DNA from: Macrotrachela quadricornifera
Taxonomy: Eukaryota; Rotifera; Eurotatoria; Philodinida; Philodinidae
NCBI GenBank assembly: GCA_022393335.1
Contig: JAJEKB010019237.1
Coordinates: 1-64,000 of the forward strand
Length of the DNA: 64,000 nt
Reading direction: 5' to 3'
Made by a program: the position numbers and the translations under genes. The notes below the pieces were generated by a model. That model did not search any database and was not told the DNA's origin. It was given only the letters and a program-made list of their open reading frames with translations. Shown piece after piece: positions 51,268 to 64,000 of this stretch; position 1 is the first letter of the stretch, and each line of letters begins with the position of its first letter.

Positions 51268-52965
51268 ATGTTTAAAAGAGGTATGTCTAAAGGTTATCTT
51301 TCATCATATGTTCTTTTTTTTTATAGACAACGAATCTTAATATTTCTTCCTTTTGTCCTACTTATTTGTAATCATAAGTGCTTGAGAAAGAAAAAAAATT
51401 CGAGAGTTAAAAATGACATTAGTGAACATGAAAAATGTCATTTATATTTCGTCATCGAACAAATTGATTGTCGATAGTACTAGTGAATATGCTATTGTCT
51501 GTACCCATTGGGCTTTGACCATTCATATTAATATACATTTATATATGCCACTAACGAAAAAAAAAATGTACAATGTAACATACAATACAAATATACAACA
51601 TTCGATCGATTTGCTTCATTTACATGATCGATTCTTTGAATTCATCATTACTACATGAGATTTTTATTCGATTGAGAAGTTCATTTGTAAATATTTATAT
51701 AATATAGAGTATTTTTAAATCAATCGAGTCGATCGGAATAGTTTGTCTTTTACATTAAATATCATTCTATTATGATGATATAATTAGCACATATAAACAA
51801 TTCCTTGTTTATATGCAAATCTTAGAAAAACATCTGAATTCTTTCTTCGATTAAATTATTTATGTTGACTTTTTCTGAGATAAAAATAAGATTGAACTTT
51901 TAGATCTTATAGAAAATTAATTGTATAAAATCTCTTGAAAAAATAAATTTCTATTTCTACTTATTTTTAGATCTTGTTCTGTTTCGTTCGGCTCGTCTTT
52001 TTTCTTCATCAATTAAGAAAAAATCTCCTACCAACGACGATGATTTATGTATTTCTCATTTATCAAATCGTTTATGTCCGATCTGTCGATGTCCATATGA
52101 TAATCAAAAACACAAACGCTTAATCGATACGACATGTCATCATGAAAAGTGCTATACATGTATGTTTAAATATGAACAATGTTCGATATGCTTGTCACAT
52201 TTAGGTAAGTATCAATAGATACATATGTCAAAATATTGTAAAATAAAAAAAAAGAAAAGAAAATTAATCAAGCATAACTAATATATAATAATTGAAATAT
52301 GTTAAATAATTCATTAAAATTTTTATAATTATTGAATATAATGATGCTCATTATGATGTATTTATCCTTCAAATGAAGAACAATAATTTCAAATAAACTC
52401 TATATTATTTTAGTTAAAAATCGATGTTCACAAGATAATACAACTATAATGAGATCAACATCTCCTTTAACTTCACGTAATTCTTCTTCTCAACAAACTC
52501 CTATTTCATCAACAATAATTGCAAATAATTTACTTGTTCAAGCTTCTCCTCCTATGTCACGTACTAATATCGAACGACCTCCACCAACACCAGTTAAACC
52601 AGTATCACACTTTCAAAAAATTCTACATCATTTTAATGGAAATAAATTATCAAATAATTCATTTATACGTGGAACACCACTTACATCAAGTCAACAACGT
52701 TCAGCAATTAAAACAAATGGTTCAATGCCAATTATATCAAAAAATAATAATAATAATAAATTTCCTGAACAATTACTTCCTAAACAACAACAACAACAAT
52801 TAGATGAAGTTTTTCCTCCACCACCACCTCCAGAAATGGCACATGAACAATTACTTGATATATTATTCCAAAGTAATCGTACAAGAATTTCATCAATATC
52901 ACCATCACCATCATCTTCATCAGCTACAACACATACATCAATTCCACGAATGATGATGGTGAAAA

Positions 52966-53000
<35 letters not shown>

Positions 53001-56000
53001 ATACAAATTAATCCCTCAAGTATTTCTCCAAGTATGTCAAATTCTGATCTATCATTTTCACCATCAGGTTTTAATATTTTATCACCAAGTAAGTTATATC
53101 TATAGAAATTTGTTTCAATATATACTTATTTTTTTTTTGTATTTCATAGGTATTGATACATTTTCGGGTTATGAACTTGGTCCAATGAGTAAATCAGTTC
53201 ATAATACAATGATGGAATCTCAAACATGGTCACCACCACGTTATATGACAACTCCATCATCATCATCACCTTCAAATCATGCATGTCATTGTGGTTCTAA
53301 TTTAAAAGATGAATTAAATTCAATAAATGATGAAGAAAAATGTTTTATTCAACGTGATTGGATTTATGATGAAATATATAAATTATTAAAAGGTACAACT
53401 AAACCCGGTCTTGTTTTATTAAGTCGTACACCAGGTATGGGTAAAACATGGTTAATGAAAAACTTATTACGTTCAACAACAACATCATCATCATCATCAC
53501 TACAACAAACAGCATCAATTATTACTCGACATGAAAAAAGTATGAAAATAAATTTATTTATTTATCATAAAATGATTATTACAGAGAAAGTCAATAAAGT
53601 AATTGACGAGTTTACAATATCAATCTTATTAAGTCTTAGAAATTCTCGGGTACATATGCAGAATCGATCATATAACAGTAATAATGAGAGAATTTTATAT
53701 TCCTTTGATATCTAGTATTGTACACATTTAATGATTCCGTTAGTAATGATTGAAAATATTTATTAATAAATTCAGTAATAAAAAAAAATATTCATACTCA
53801 CATTTATACTTAATCTTAATCAAACATCGTAAATACTTTTAATTTTCGATGAAAAAAACAAAGCTAATCTCTAAAATGATTTAAACTCGGCACATTCATT
53901 ATTGAGAAAGATTGGGATTGAATGTTATTAGATTAATTTATAATTGAACAAAGCGTCTATACTTGCATAAACAATATAAAATTTATTTTTTTTATGATTC
54001 TAATTTTAACAAAAATATTACCTATTTATGTTTTAGAAATTCCATTGTTCTCGCATTCAACAAAAGTAAACTCTATAAAGAACCAGAAACAACACTATTG
54101 TGTATTATTTTTTTTAGTTTTCCTATCTTTCAGATTTGCAATATTTTTTTATTGTGCCTATATTTCAGTATAGTTAGATAATGAAATCTTGAATTTTTTT
54201 TCCTAAAATATGCACGATCGAAAGCTCGACAAAAGCTGTATAAATAAATTCCTATGAGAAAATAAAAAATTTTTCAACTATTTATTGATCACGCGCAATA
54301 GCGTAAGAAGTGATACATATCATGTCGATTTTTCATTTTGAGTAGAATCGAAATTCAAGATTTTATTATCTAACTTTATCAAGCTATAGATAAAATAATA
54401 CACGATACTGTTATTATTAGTTCTCATTCATAATACAAGCTGTAGAGCTGATACTTTCCATTTAATTAATAGTAACTATGTCTAACAATCTACCAAAGTG
54501 TCAGTGAATTTGCTTTTGTTAAATGTGAGAACGATGAATTTTAAAATGTCTTCAGAACTTTTGGAATATTTAGATATCGCTGAATTTTTATGAACAACAT
54601 CTTTTTATTCTTATTACTTTTTCTAGCTTCAATAATACGAGTAAATTCGACGAAAAAATCTTCTTATGAATGGTTAAAATCTCATATATTATCATCACAT
54701 TTTTGTGATTGTTCACAGACAAATTCTTGTTCATTACCAGATATAATACATTCAATAATCTATCGTGCACTTGAACATCCATTATTACATGCTTATCGTG
54801 ATGTTATTTTACGTGAACAACATACACGTAAAGCAATTACATTAAATGCATGTATACAAAATGTTGAACATGCATTTTTTACTGGTAAAAAAAAAACTAT
54901 CTTTTTATAAATCAAAAATGTATGTTTAAATTTTTAGCATTTCTTGATCAATTAAATCAGTTAAAACTTCTTGGTCATTTACAAGAATTATTTTCCATTG
55001 CAAATCATATTTATTTAATTATTGATGGTATTAATAATGAATTATGTGATACAGAAGGACAAACAATAACAGAATTTTTATTTACTAATATTCATCGTAT
55101 ACCATCATGGTTAAAATTAATAATAACAATGAATCGTTTAGATGATAATCAACATCAAACAGAACAAAATACATTTCTACAAAATTTTGCTGTAGTAGAT
55201 ATGGAAGATGATTTAAGATTTTCAAAACATTTACATGATGATATTCGAGAATATTTATCAAAAAGATTAGCGGTAATGAATAAACTATTTGTTAATTTTT
55301 CATTCGTTTGAAAATATTTTCAATAATTGAAAAGATACGAATTAAGATCAGAATTTTGTGCTCTTTTATAAATATGAGTTTAGAAATATTGTATCTAGTT
55401 TCTACCAAGAGTACCAAGATAACTATTGAGTAGTCTAAAATTATTAGGTACAATAGTGAACGAATAGATTTTTACTGATTTGATAAAATCCTTTTTGAAA
55501 ATACTAAAAGTTGTCGAACTTATTGAATTTGTATAGCGAATGTTTTTTTACAAAATGTGATATTAAATGAAATTGTAGTTTTTAGTCAAGTGAAACTATA
55601 CTCATCTTATCAAATGCTCCTTTCTTTTTAGTTAAAAGGTTAATTTTTCAAAAATGAAAATTTAAGAACAACGAAAATTAAGATATCTTGTCAAAAGACA
55701 ATAAAAACCTTAAATATGGTATTTTTTCGGGTAGCTTTTCAATTGTCGAAAATATTTTTGAAACGTTGAAAAATTAACAAAAATTTTGTTTTCATTGAAA
55801 ATTCATTGAAACTCTTTTAAAAATCAAATTTTTATGAATTTGAACTCGTATTTATGATCATCGAGAGATAAATAAATATCTATGTTTTTTTTTTATTATT
55901 AGAACAATTGTAGTGATGAATTATACGATTTATCATCATCTATATCAAATATTGATCAAATATGTACATTATCTCGTGGAAATATATTTTTTACTCAACA

Positions 56001-59000
56001 ACTCTGTGATTTATTTGAACAAAGAGAATTTCCATCGAATATTGATCTACCTTGTACATTAAATGAAATATTTTATTATCGATTTTTAAATAATAAAATT
56101 CAAGAACAAATTGAAAGTTGTCGAGCTATTCTTGAAATATGCTTAGCATCACGACGACCAATTAATTTAAATGTTTTATATAATTGTCTTAATATTGATG
56201 AAGAAATACAAATTGAATGGTCAATATTTTTACAAGTACATATATATTTTTTTAAATTAATATTTTTATTCAAAATACATATTTTTTTTCTATATAAAGG
56301 CTATCTCGTATTTATCTGTATTTCTAACACAATATTCAAATTCAGCATATGCAATTATTCATGGATCAATTCGAAATTGGTTAATTAATAATTTCAATCA
56401 ATATTTTGCCTGTAATATAAAGTAAATATTTGTCATATATTACGAAAACCTTTTTTTTTTACTTTTCATTTTATTTTTATCTTTATAGAAAAGGCCATTC
56501 TCGTTTAGCACTTTATTTATCTCGTTCATTAACAAGTTCATTATATGGACCTGAAGCAATTGAATGTATTCGTCATTTATCTTTAAGTGATTTATTTTCT
56601 AATAATATTATTCAAATGTGTCATATAATAAAAAATTTAATCGATGATCCATCACGTTTATTAGCTTCACTTCGTAATGCATTTTATCCTGAATTAGATA
56701 TAAGTGAATTACTTTTAATGATATCAGCTAATCCAGATTCATTAGTTGATTCAATACATATGCCATTATTATGTATTGCATCACGTAATGGTTATACATC
56801 ATTTGTTGAATTACTTTTAAAATATCATGCTAATGTTAATTTAATAACAAAAAATAATGAAAATAAAACAGCTTTAATGCTTGCTGCTGAATATGGACAT
56901 GAAGGAGTTGTTAAATTATTAATTAATTATAATGCTGATGTAAGTTTTATTTAATATTTTCGGAGTATAAATTTGTTTTTGTACGACTTATAGTATAGTG
57001 TTAATTATAATTTCTGATCCTCTGCACTAAATTGTAAGTCGTATTGTAATAGGAACAAAAAAAACCTATCAAATCTGTTCTTTCTTCTTTGATTAAATTT
57101 TGAGTATCTTCTTTCCATTATGAGACATTTGAAAAAAAGACCTTTTTCTATATTTCTATAGATCACATTGAAAGATAAATATCAATTAACAGCTGTTGCT
57201 TATGCAACAAAACATGTATCTGTTTTAAAATTATTTAAATGTAATGATGATTTGATAAAACAACAAGCATTTGTTTATGCTGCATCAAATGGTTCATTAG
57301 ATGTTCTTGAATTTATGTTAACTGATAATGATTATTCATCTATTGATATAAATGGTATTGATTCTATACATGGTGAAACAGGTAAGTTTTATTTATAAAG
57401 ATTCCATTAATTTATTATTAATATATATGTTTTTTTTTATAGCTTTAACAAATGCAGCAAGCTATGGTCATATAAATATAATTGATTATTTAGTAACAAA
57501 TCATCAAGCAGATATAGATCGAATAAATTCTCGTCAAATGACACCATTATTATTAGCAGTTAAAAATGGTATGTGGTCATGTGTAGAATATTTACTTGAT
57601 CATCAAGCATCAATAGAACATTGTGATAAACAAAATCGAACATGTTTAATAATTGCAGCTAGTGAAGGTCATTTAGCTGTTATTGATAGTTTATTAGAAA
57701 AAGGTTATGCATTTATTTGAATAGAAAAATTTTTAATTTGAATTTTTTTTTCGACTTTATTAGGCGCTAATGTACATCATGAAGATGAAGAAGGACTTAC
57801 AGCTTTATCATGGGCTTGTTTAAAAGGACATTATCATGCTTGTGAAACTTTATTAGCTCATGATAGTCATATTAATCATGAAGATATACATGGACGAATA
57901 CCAATTGATATGGCATCATTTTATGGTGATGTACAACTTGTTCAATTACTTATTGATCATGGTTCAATTATTGATCATGTTGATAAAAATGGAATGCGTG
58001 CACTTGATCGTGCTATTGGATGTCGAAATGTTGCTGTAGTTAATTGTTTATTAAAAAAAAGTGTCAAACTAGGTATGAAAAATATTCATTAATTAATTAT
58101 TATCAAAAAAAATAAGAAAACAAAGGAATATTATTAAATATTTAATAAAAATCTTTTTTCAAAGAAACTAGTTCTATATTATTCAAAGTTATAAACTTAA
58201 TGAATTATTAAATTCATTCAAGAAATTTATTGCTTATATTTTATGTACGCGTACGTCATCTATACATAGATTAGATATATATCTAAATTAAATAACAACA
58301 TAGTTTTCTATTGATTTCCATATTTTGTATTTAGTTTTATGTTTGTAGGAAGGATATAATTTCCGATAAAATTTTAAAATTAAATTTCTATTTACGATAT
58401 TGCTTTTCTTTAGGCCCATCAACATGGGCATTAGCAACAGGTAAAAATGATATGATGACAATTTTAATATCAAAATTAATTGATGATGGTATTTCACTTT
58501 ATAAAGTAAATTTAATTATTAATTTATTTATTTTTTATTTGAAATTAATTTTTTTTTTAATATAGAAAAATCAATATAAAGATGCTGCGTATCGTTTTTC
58601 ATATGCATTAAAAAAATTACCAATAGATAATGATCAACAAACAACAGATCAATTTATAAATAATTTTCGATTAATGAAATACAATTGTTTAATTAATTTA
58701 GCTAAATGCAAACGAAAATTAGATGTATAAAATATAGAAAAATTTTTTTTTTATTTTATAAATATAAAAATATATGAATTTTTTCTTTTTATTTTAAGTC
58801 TTATGAATTAGCTGTTGATTATTGTACACAAGCACTTTATATTCATAATACAGCCGATGGCCTTTTACTTCGATCAAGAATTAAACGAGATCAAAAGTAT
58901 GATGATTTAATTTCTATATTAAATTTTTTTTGTTGTTTTAATATAGATTATATAATGATGCTTTGGCTGATTTACTCACAGCTAAAACTCTTGATCCAAC

Positions 59001-59073
59001 AAATAGTGATTTAGATCGATATATTAATCGTTTAAATACTGATCTACAACATTGTCATGAAACACTTTTATAA
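51268..59073 (+). CDS. TANC: rolling pebbles/TANC scaffold: RING, P-loop ATPase-like, ankyrin and TPR repeats
   Basis: Exons: tentative 51268-51280, then 51971-52204, 52414-53088, 53150-53539, 54627-54884, 54938-55272, 55903-56235, 56300-56421, 56489-56939, 57162-57381, 57443-57703, 57764-58072, 58414-58505, 58566-58724, 58799-58896 and 58947-59073. These close in phase to about 1358 residues. Order: a RING-like finger (CPICRCPYDNQ, CHHEKCYTC, CSIC), as in fly Rols; a Ser/Pro/Gln-rich region with polyQ; a STAND-type P-loop (LLSRTPGMGKTWL) with IYLIIDGINNE; ankyrin repeats (TALSWACLKGHYHACETLL, RIPIDMASFYGDVQLVQLLI, MRALDRAIGCRNVAVVNCLL); and TPRs (LYKKNQYKDAAYRFSYALKK). The ankyrin part follows human TANC2 closely. 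Relatives scaffold postsynaptic sites or fusing myoblasts. The first exon (MFKR) rests only on phase and a GTATGT donor. Confidence 0.88.
52972..53000 (+). repeat. CAA microsatellite coding polyglutamine
   Basis: About ten consecutive CAA codons in the disordered region of the TANC gene. They follow a shorter run near 52785-52800 in the same exon. Confidence 0.8.
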
Positions 59074-59339
59074 TTATGACATTCCATTGCAACTGACCCC
59101 GGTCGATAATCTCTTCATATATATATATTTTCTTTGTTTGTAAATATCTAATGTGTTGAACAGTTAATAATATCAATGTATAATTATGTTCTATATTAAA
59201 CAAAAAAAAATCTTTCTTTTTTTTTTCCTTTCTTTCTTTCTTCTTTTTTTGTTAATTTGATTAAAGATATAATAGAGATGAAAACAAAGATAAATCTTTC
59301 TTGTTTTAGACTTAAACAAAAGAAATATGTTTTTAATCA
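59074..59339. other. short spacer between TANC and SDHAF3
   Basis: A 266-base gap with T/C-rich tracts near 59210-59250. It must carry TANC 3' processing and possibly the SDHAF3 leader. No TATA box seen. Confidence 0.4.
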
Positions 59340-59842
59340 ATGTATGAAAAAATTTTTGGTACACAGCATCGTTTGACTGTATTGAGATTATATAAAACTG
59401 TACTTCGTTTACATCAAGGTCTTCCATATGAATTAAAAGAATTAGGTAATCAATACGTTCGTGATGAATTTCGTCGTCATAAAAATGCTCAACCTGAATT
59501 TGTCACAAACTTTATGGTTGAATGGAGTGTAAGTATTTTAAAAAGAAAAATGAGTAGAGTACAGCTTGCATGTTCTGTTTTTTTTTATCGCTCCAATCGT
59601 CGTCATCGTATGACATATTTTTTCTCTTCTATTCACGATAAGCATTTCAGATGGAAGGCGTCACCTTTTCATTTTTTTTTTATTCGTAGGAGTACGCTCG
59701 AATACTAACTCGTCAAGTAACATCTAAAAATAACGAATCATTTGGTAAATCAATTGATTTAAAAGCTTTTGATCTTCTTACTGAAGATCAACTTGTTCAA
59801 CTTTATAATTTATATACTGAAATAAAAAAATCTTCACAATAA
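59340..59842 (+). CDS. SDHAF3: succinate dehydrogenase assembly factor 3 (ACN9)
   Basis: Exons 59340-59528 and 59690-59842 give 113 residues (human 125). The LYR-type core is present: [20 protein letters not shown], then [29 protein letters not shown] and [12 protein letters not shown]. This matches the animal and yeast ACN9 pattern YVKDEFRRHK. The family works in the mitochondrial matrix, protecting and maturing the iron-sulfur subunit of complex II. The TAA stop at 59840-59842 overlaps the ATG of GK5 (59842-59844) by one base, so a transcript spanning both would be dicistronic. An upstream in-frame Met is not needed; the chosen Met fits the family start. Confidence 0.88.
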
Positions 59843-61922
59843 TGGCAACAAAATCTAAATTAGGAAATTTACTTCGTTTAACAAGTAATTCCAATGATCA
59901 AGAACAATATCCTTCACCTCCTATTAAACAACCATATATACTTTCAATTGATATTGGCACATCATCTATACGTGCTTATATATTTTCACAAACATTTGAT
60001 ATTATTTCATCAAGTCAAAAACAACAAACACCCCTTTATCCAGAACCACATGCTTTTGAATTTGATCCCAAACAATTTTGGACTATTTTACTTGATGTTA
60101 TAAATGAAGCAATTGAACGTGCTAAACCATTAACTGTGACAGATATAACTTGTTTAGGTATATCAACATTAAGAAATTCTGTTATATTATGGGATCGTAA
60201 AACAGGTGAAACATATTCAAATATTATTTTATGGAATGATTCAAGATCAAGTTCACATGCAACAGCTAAAAATTCATCTTATACATGGAAAACAATACGT
60301 GGTTTTGCTAAAGTTATTTATCCTATTGTTCAAACACCTCGTATGTCAACATTATCAAATCTTGAATTTCGTCCACAAATGATTGCCTTTAAATTATTAT
60401 GGTTATTCGAAAAAAATCCTCAATTAATTCAACGTGCACAAAAAAATCAATTATTATTTGGTTGTATTGAAACATGGCTTATATGGAAATTAACTGGTGG
60501 ACAAGAACATGTAACAGATGTTTCATGTGCAAGTTCAACTGGTCTTTATGATCCATTTTTATCCCAATGGTCAACATTACTTTGTCGAAATTTAGGTATT
60601 GATATGAAATTATTACCAACAATTAAACCAACATATGGAGAATTTGGTAGATGTGATCCAAATTTATTTGGTAAGAAATTTTTGAATTATTTAAAAATAT
60701 CGTCTAATGATGAGTACGAAATACACTGATAAACGTGCTTTTTCTTATCAGTAGTAACACTTATAAAACTCCGGAACAAATTGAATACGTGAGTCAGCCT
60801 ATGAAACTCATTTATCTAACATAGAAAGAGATAAACTATGTGCACAAATAAAACAATGGGTCACACACCAGTGTCTGACACAGTTTTCAAGAGACAAAAT
60901 ATTCAAGATTAAATTACTCATATCATATCAGTAAAATATAATGCTCGACACGAGTTATATTCACATGATCCAATCTAGTTCAATCATTAGTAAATCCTCT
61001 TGAACTTATTAAAGTTATTTCACTGATATTTAATCAAAAGATTCGAATCTAAAAATATTTATTCAATTTATAATACTGACTAATTGTCTTTAAAGGTTGT
61101 GCTATTCCTATTACTGCTGTTATTGGAGATGTCCAAGCAAGTATGTTTGGTCAATGTGTATCTGAACCCGGCGAATGTTTACTCACATTGGGTACCGGTG
61201 CTTTTGTTAATATTTTAACTGGTCCAGTAAGTGCTTGTACCGATGGTATATATCCTCTTGTTGCCCATTCCGATCTTTCAAATGCATCAGAAAATGTTCA
61301 TTTTATGCATGCTTTTCATAGTGGTTGTGCTACAGTACTTAATTGGGCAAAAGAAGCACAATTTTTTAATGATTTTTCTGAACTCAATGCTATATCAACA
61401 GATGCTCAAATAGCAAATGTATTTTTTCTTCCTGCATTTGGTGGTTATAATAATGATCCATATTGTGGTTCAGGTTTTATTGGTATTAATAGTGAAACGA
61501 AACGCGAAGATTTACTTCGTGCTATACTTGAGTCAATTGCTTTTATCATTTATGATTTATTTTCATTTGTACGTGATGATTATAAAAAACATCAAGGAGA
61601 AAAAAATTTAAAATGTTTACGTGCAGCTGGTGGTGTTTCAACATGTGATTTTATTTGTCAAATAATTTCAAATTTATCCGAAATGAATGTTGAACGTTGT
61701 CATGCATTTAATTTAGCATCAGGTATTGGTGCTGGATTTTTAGCTGCTTATGGTTATGGTCTTATTGATAATTATAAACATTTTCAACAAATTATAACTG
61801 TTGATAAAGTATTTAAACCCATACAATGTGATATAACCGAAACGAATTTTAAACGATGGAAAACAATTGTACCTCGCTTTGCCAAATGGTATTTACCAAA
61901 TGAAAGAAATGATATTGATTAA
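59842..61922 (+). CDS. GK5: glycerol kinase 5-like FGGY carbohydrate kinase
   Basis: Exons 59842-60670 and 61096-61922 give 551 residues (human GK5 529). The FGGY N-domain starts [19 protein letters not shown]. It continues with [61 protein letters not shown] and [18 protein letters not shown]. The C-domain has [67 protein letters not shown] and [20 protein letters not shown]. These fit ATP-dependent sugar/polyol kinases and especially GK5 (WNDSR-type loop, NDP before CGSGF). The actual substrate is unsettled in the family. No alternative Met lies before the phosphate-binding DIGTS, so the ATG overlapping the SDHAF3 stop is the only one in this exon. The intron is 425 bp. Confidence 0.9.
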
Positions 61923-62165
61923 GTTGGCTTTTTTTCTGTTTCTCCTTTTTGTGATCTCATCTTTTTATTCGTGCTTTTTTTTTGTTTTGGTTCTGGTGTT
62001 TTTTTTTTTTGTCTATCAATTGAGCCAAATATCTCTGTGCTGGTTTTTTTTTTGCTGTGCATTATTATGTGATAAAAGTTAAAACTTTTATAATACGACT
62101 AATTTTCACCTTTAGATATGATATTTCAATTTAATACATAGATAATATTCAATATTTCATTAATT

Positions 62166-63689
62166 ATGTTACGAACTTCATTGCTTGGTAAGTTCGTAGA
62201 TGATTGTGTTTGAAAGAGAGTTGTAATAATATAGTAAAACCTTTCTAGTGAAAATCATCTGATTATAAACGCTTTTTTCCAGTCTCGAAGGTGTTCACTA
62301 TGGAGAGGTTTTACTGTATATAAATTCAAGTATCATTGACGATACAATAGGATAATATTTCTAAAAATAGAACATTCCTATCAAAAATGTGTTTAACATG
62401 GATTTAATTTTCGAGGATATTTTTTTATGAAGAATAATTATTTGAGAAGAATTAGTCAAGGATATTTAAGATTCAATACACATGAATTACAGTCTGAATT
62501 GATAAAAACAATTGAAACGATTCTATATGTATGTTTAAAATATTAAATTGTTGAAAGAGTCATTATCTATTATGGTGTTTTTATTGAATTTAATTAAAAT
62601 TGCTGTGAAAAATATCTTAATATTTTATATGATTTATTTATTGTTATATTTCTAATTTATTTAGTTTCATCATCTATTGCTCGACGTTTAGTTGTTGCAA
62701 ATGCTTCGACTAATGTTCAATCATCCTCATCATTATCAACAACAAAAAAATCAGAAAAACTTCCACAAATTAAAGTTGCACTATGTATACAACGCTATGC
62801 ACATTTATCACCTGAAATGAATCAATTAGAAAAAGATTATTCAAATTTAATAACACAATTAGAAACAGAAAATAGTTATTTATCAGATCATGAATTAAGA
62901 CATAGAAAAGAAATGTAATTATAAAAATAATTATTTATAAAATCTATATTATCTATACATATATATCTTAGTGAACTTGCTAAACAAAGACAAAATTCAC
63001 CAACAAGTACAACTACATCAACGAATATTGTTGAAACAGTGGTTGATTTAGAAGATCGTTTAGCAAAAGAATTTAAGAATTTTCAATTTATGCCAAGAGA
63101 AACAGGTATATTAATTTTTTTAGTTTTGATTAATTTAATTATTTTTATTTTTAGAGGATGATAAAACAAATAATCTTCGAAGTCATAATCGAAAACTTGA
63201 TCAAAATTTATTATTAATTGTACAACAAAACAATACTCAAACTAATAAAGATGAATGGATTTTTCCGGAGAAAATCTACGATGGTGAAATATCTTTACGA
63301 GCAGTAACTATCTTATTGTTCAATAATTATTGTAAAATATTTATTAATTAATTTTAGGCAGCTGAACACTTGACTTCAGTATGTGGAAATTTGCATTTGC
63401 AAATATCTGGAAATGCACCATTAGCTTGCTATAAAAACGATACAGATCCGTCATCTAAAAAGGTATAAAATATATTAAGATTTTTTTTTTATATTTAATT
63501 TTTTATTACATTTATTATTGATAGATTTTCTTCTACAAAGCTGAATATCTAGCAGGTGCTGTAAAACAATTTGCTACTCTCAAATCATCTCCTTATAAAG
63601 ATCATGCATGGATTACTCATGAAGATCTTCCGAAATATTTATCATTATCATATTATAAAGCTGTTAAAGATATGTTGTTTGTGTTTTAA
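62166..63689 (+). CDS. MRPL46: mitochondrial ribosomal protein L46
   Basis: Exons 62166-62187, 62665-62914, 62972-63105, 63155-63303, 63358-63462 and 63525-63689 give 274 residues (human 279). All junctions are in phase. The 22-nt first exon, MLRTSLL, combines with SSSIARRLVVANAST to form a basic, Ser-rich mitochondrial presequence, which supports this start. Conserved blocks include KVALCIQRYAHLSPEMNQLE, NSYLSDHELRH, SHNRKLDQNLLLIVQ, WIFPEKIYDGEISLRAAAEH, ISGNAPLACYK and KIFFYKAEYLAG. HAWITHEDLPKYL closes the family's NUDIX-like fold. It is a large-subunit protein of the mitoribosome. It follows GK5 by 243 bases in the same direction; intron 1 is 477 bp. Confidence 0.9.
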
Positions 63690-64000
63690 AAGACAATAAA
63701 TAGGATAAATAAACATTCTAAAATTGCCAAAAAAAAATGATAATTGATTCAGAAATACATTAAATCTTTGGATTATTATCACTTGTAAAATTGTCTCTTT
63801 ATAATATTATTTTCATTGTCATTTATTTATGAGAATTTATAAATTTTATGTTAGGAAAAAAAGAACAAAAAAATCATTTTATTTTATAATCAAAATTGCA
63901 TATTGACGAGACCAATTGGTAATGAAATTTTAACATTCTCTACTCAAAAATCAAATTAATCCTTTCAAAATCCACTGTACTATAACAAATATTATCATAT
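63690..64000. other. 3' flank of MRPL46
   Basis: AT-rich with no further exon visible before the window ends. Confidence 0.4.

Noticed and set aside
52519..52803. Alternative Leu/Gln/Asn-rich plus-strand frame
   Set aside because: Out-of-frame shadow of the disordered TANC exon; junction phases support the other frame.
53540..53715. Read-through extension of the TANC P-loop exon to a stop
   Set aside because: A good GTATGA donor at 53540 and an in-phase acceptor before 54627 continue the TANC domain order; the extension is AT-rich and unlike the family, though an alternative short isoform cannot be excluded.
60726..60751. Small inverted repeat CTGATAA/TTATCAG in the GK5 intron
   Set aside because: Seven-base arms in AT-rich DNA are expected by chance.

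Overview
The window is AT-rich nuclear DNA from an animal. Coding blocks are split by many short GT-AG introns (about 50-70 nt), separated by long featureless AT-rich stretches. The intron style, the animal orthologues and a Mutator-like transposon remnant of the FLYWCH type suggest a bdelloid rotifer of the Rotaria/Adineta kind. That identification is inference; no species-specific marker was recognised. There is no rRNA, CRISPR array, prokaryotic operon or convincing tRNA. Exon models were built by hand from open frames, GT/AG borders and phase bookkeeping. Most genes below close in frame from ATG to stop.

0-16 kb is accessory-like. It holds a macro-domain (ADP-ribose) protein on the minus strand, a minus-strand class A GPCR with one frameshift, a 1.36-kb MULE-like element with perfect 9-bp target duplications, a 340-bp hairpin repeat far more GC-rich than its surroundings, and a four-exon gene for a 72-residue secreted Tyr/Arg-rich peptide with a clear TATA box.

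15.5-34 kb is gene-dense: a K50 paired-like homeobox gene, a FAM234-type beta-propeller membrane protein, a convergent nine-exon type II membrane protein, an unrecognised 404-residue protein interrupted by a 397-bp segment without normal splice sites, a small single-pass membrane protein, GPATCH2, a REPS1/2-type EH-domain endocytic adaptor, a small secreted Cys-containing protein, and a zinc-ribbon/short-chain dehydrogenase fusion.

34-50 kb carries a 15-exon coiled-coil/CAP-Gly protein, myotrophin with an intronless 3CxxC zinc-finger gene nested in its last intron, a 3.5-kb gene desert, and the PQ-loop transporter SLC66A2.

51-64 kb is a compact run of plus-strand genes: a rolling pebbles/TANC scaffold (RING, P-loop, ankyrin, TPR), then SDHAF3, GK5 and MRPL46. 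SDHAF3 and GK5 share one nucleotide at a TAATG stop/start, suggesting a dicistronic message. SDHAF3 and MRPL46 are mitochondrial in other animals; GK5 is a metabolic kinase. Most of the rest are unrelated housekeeping or signalling genes.
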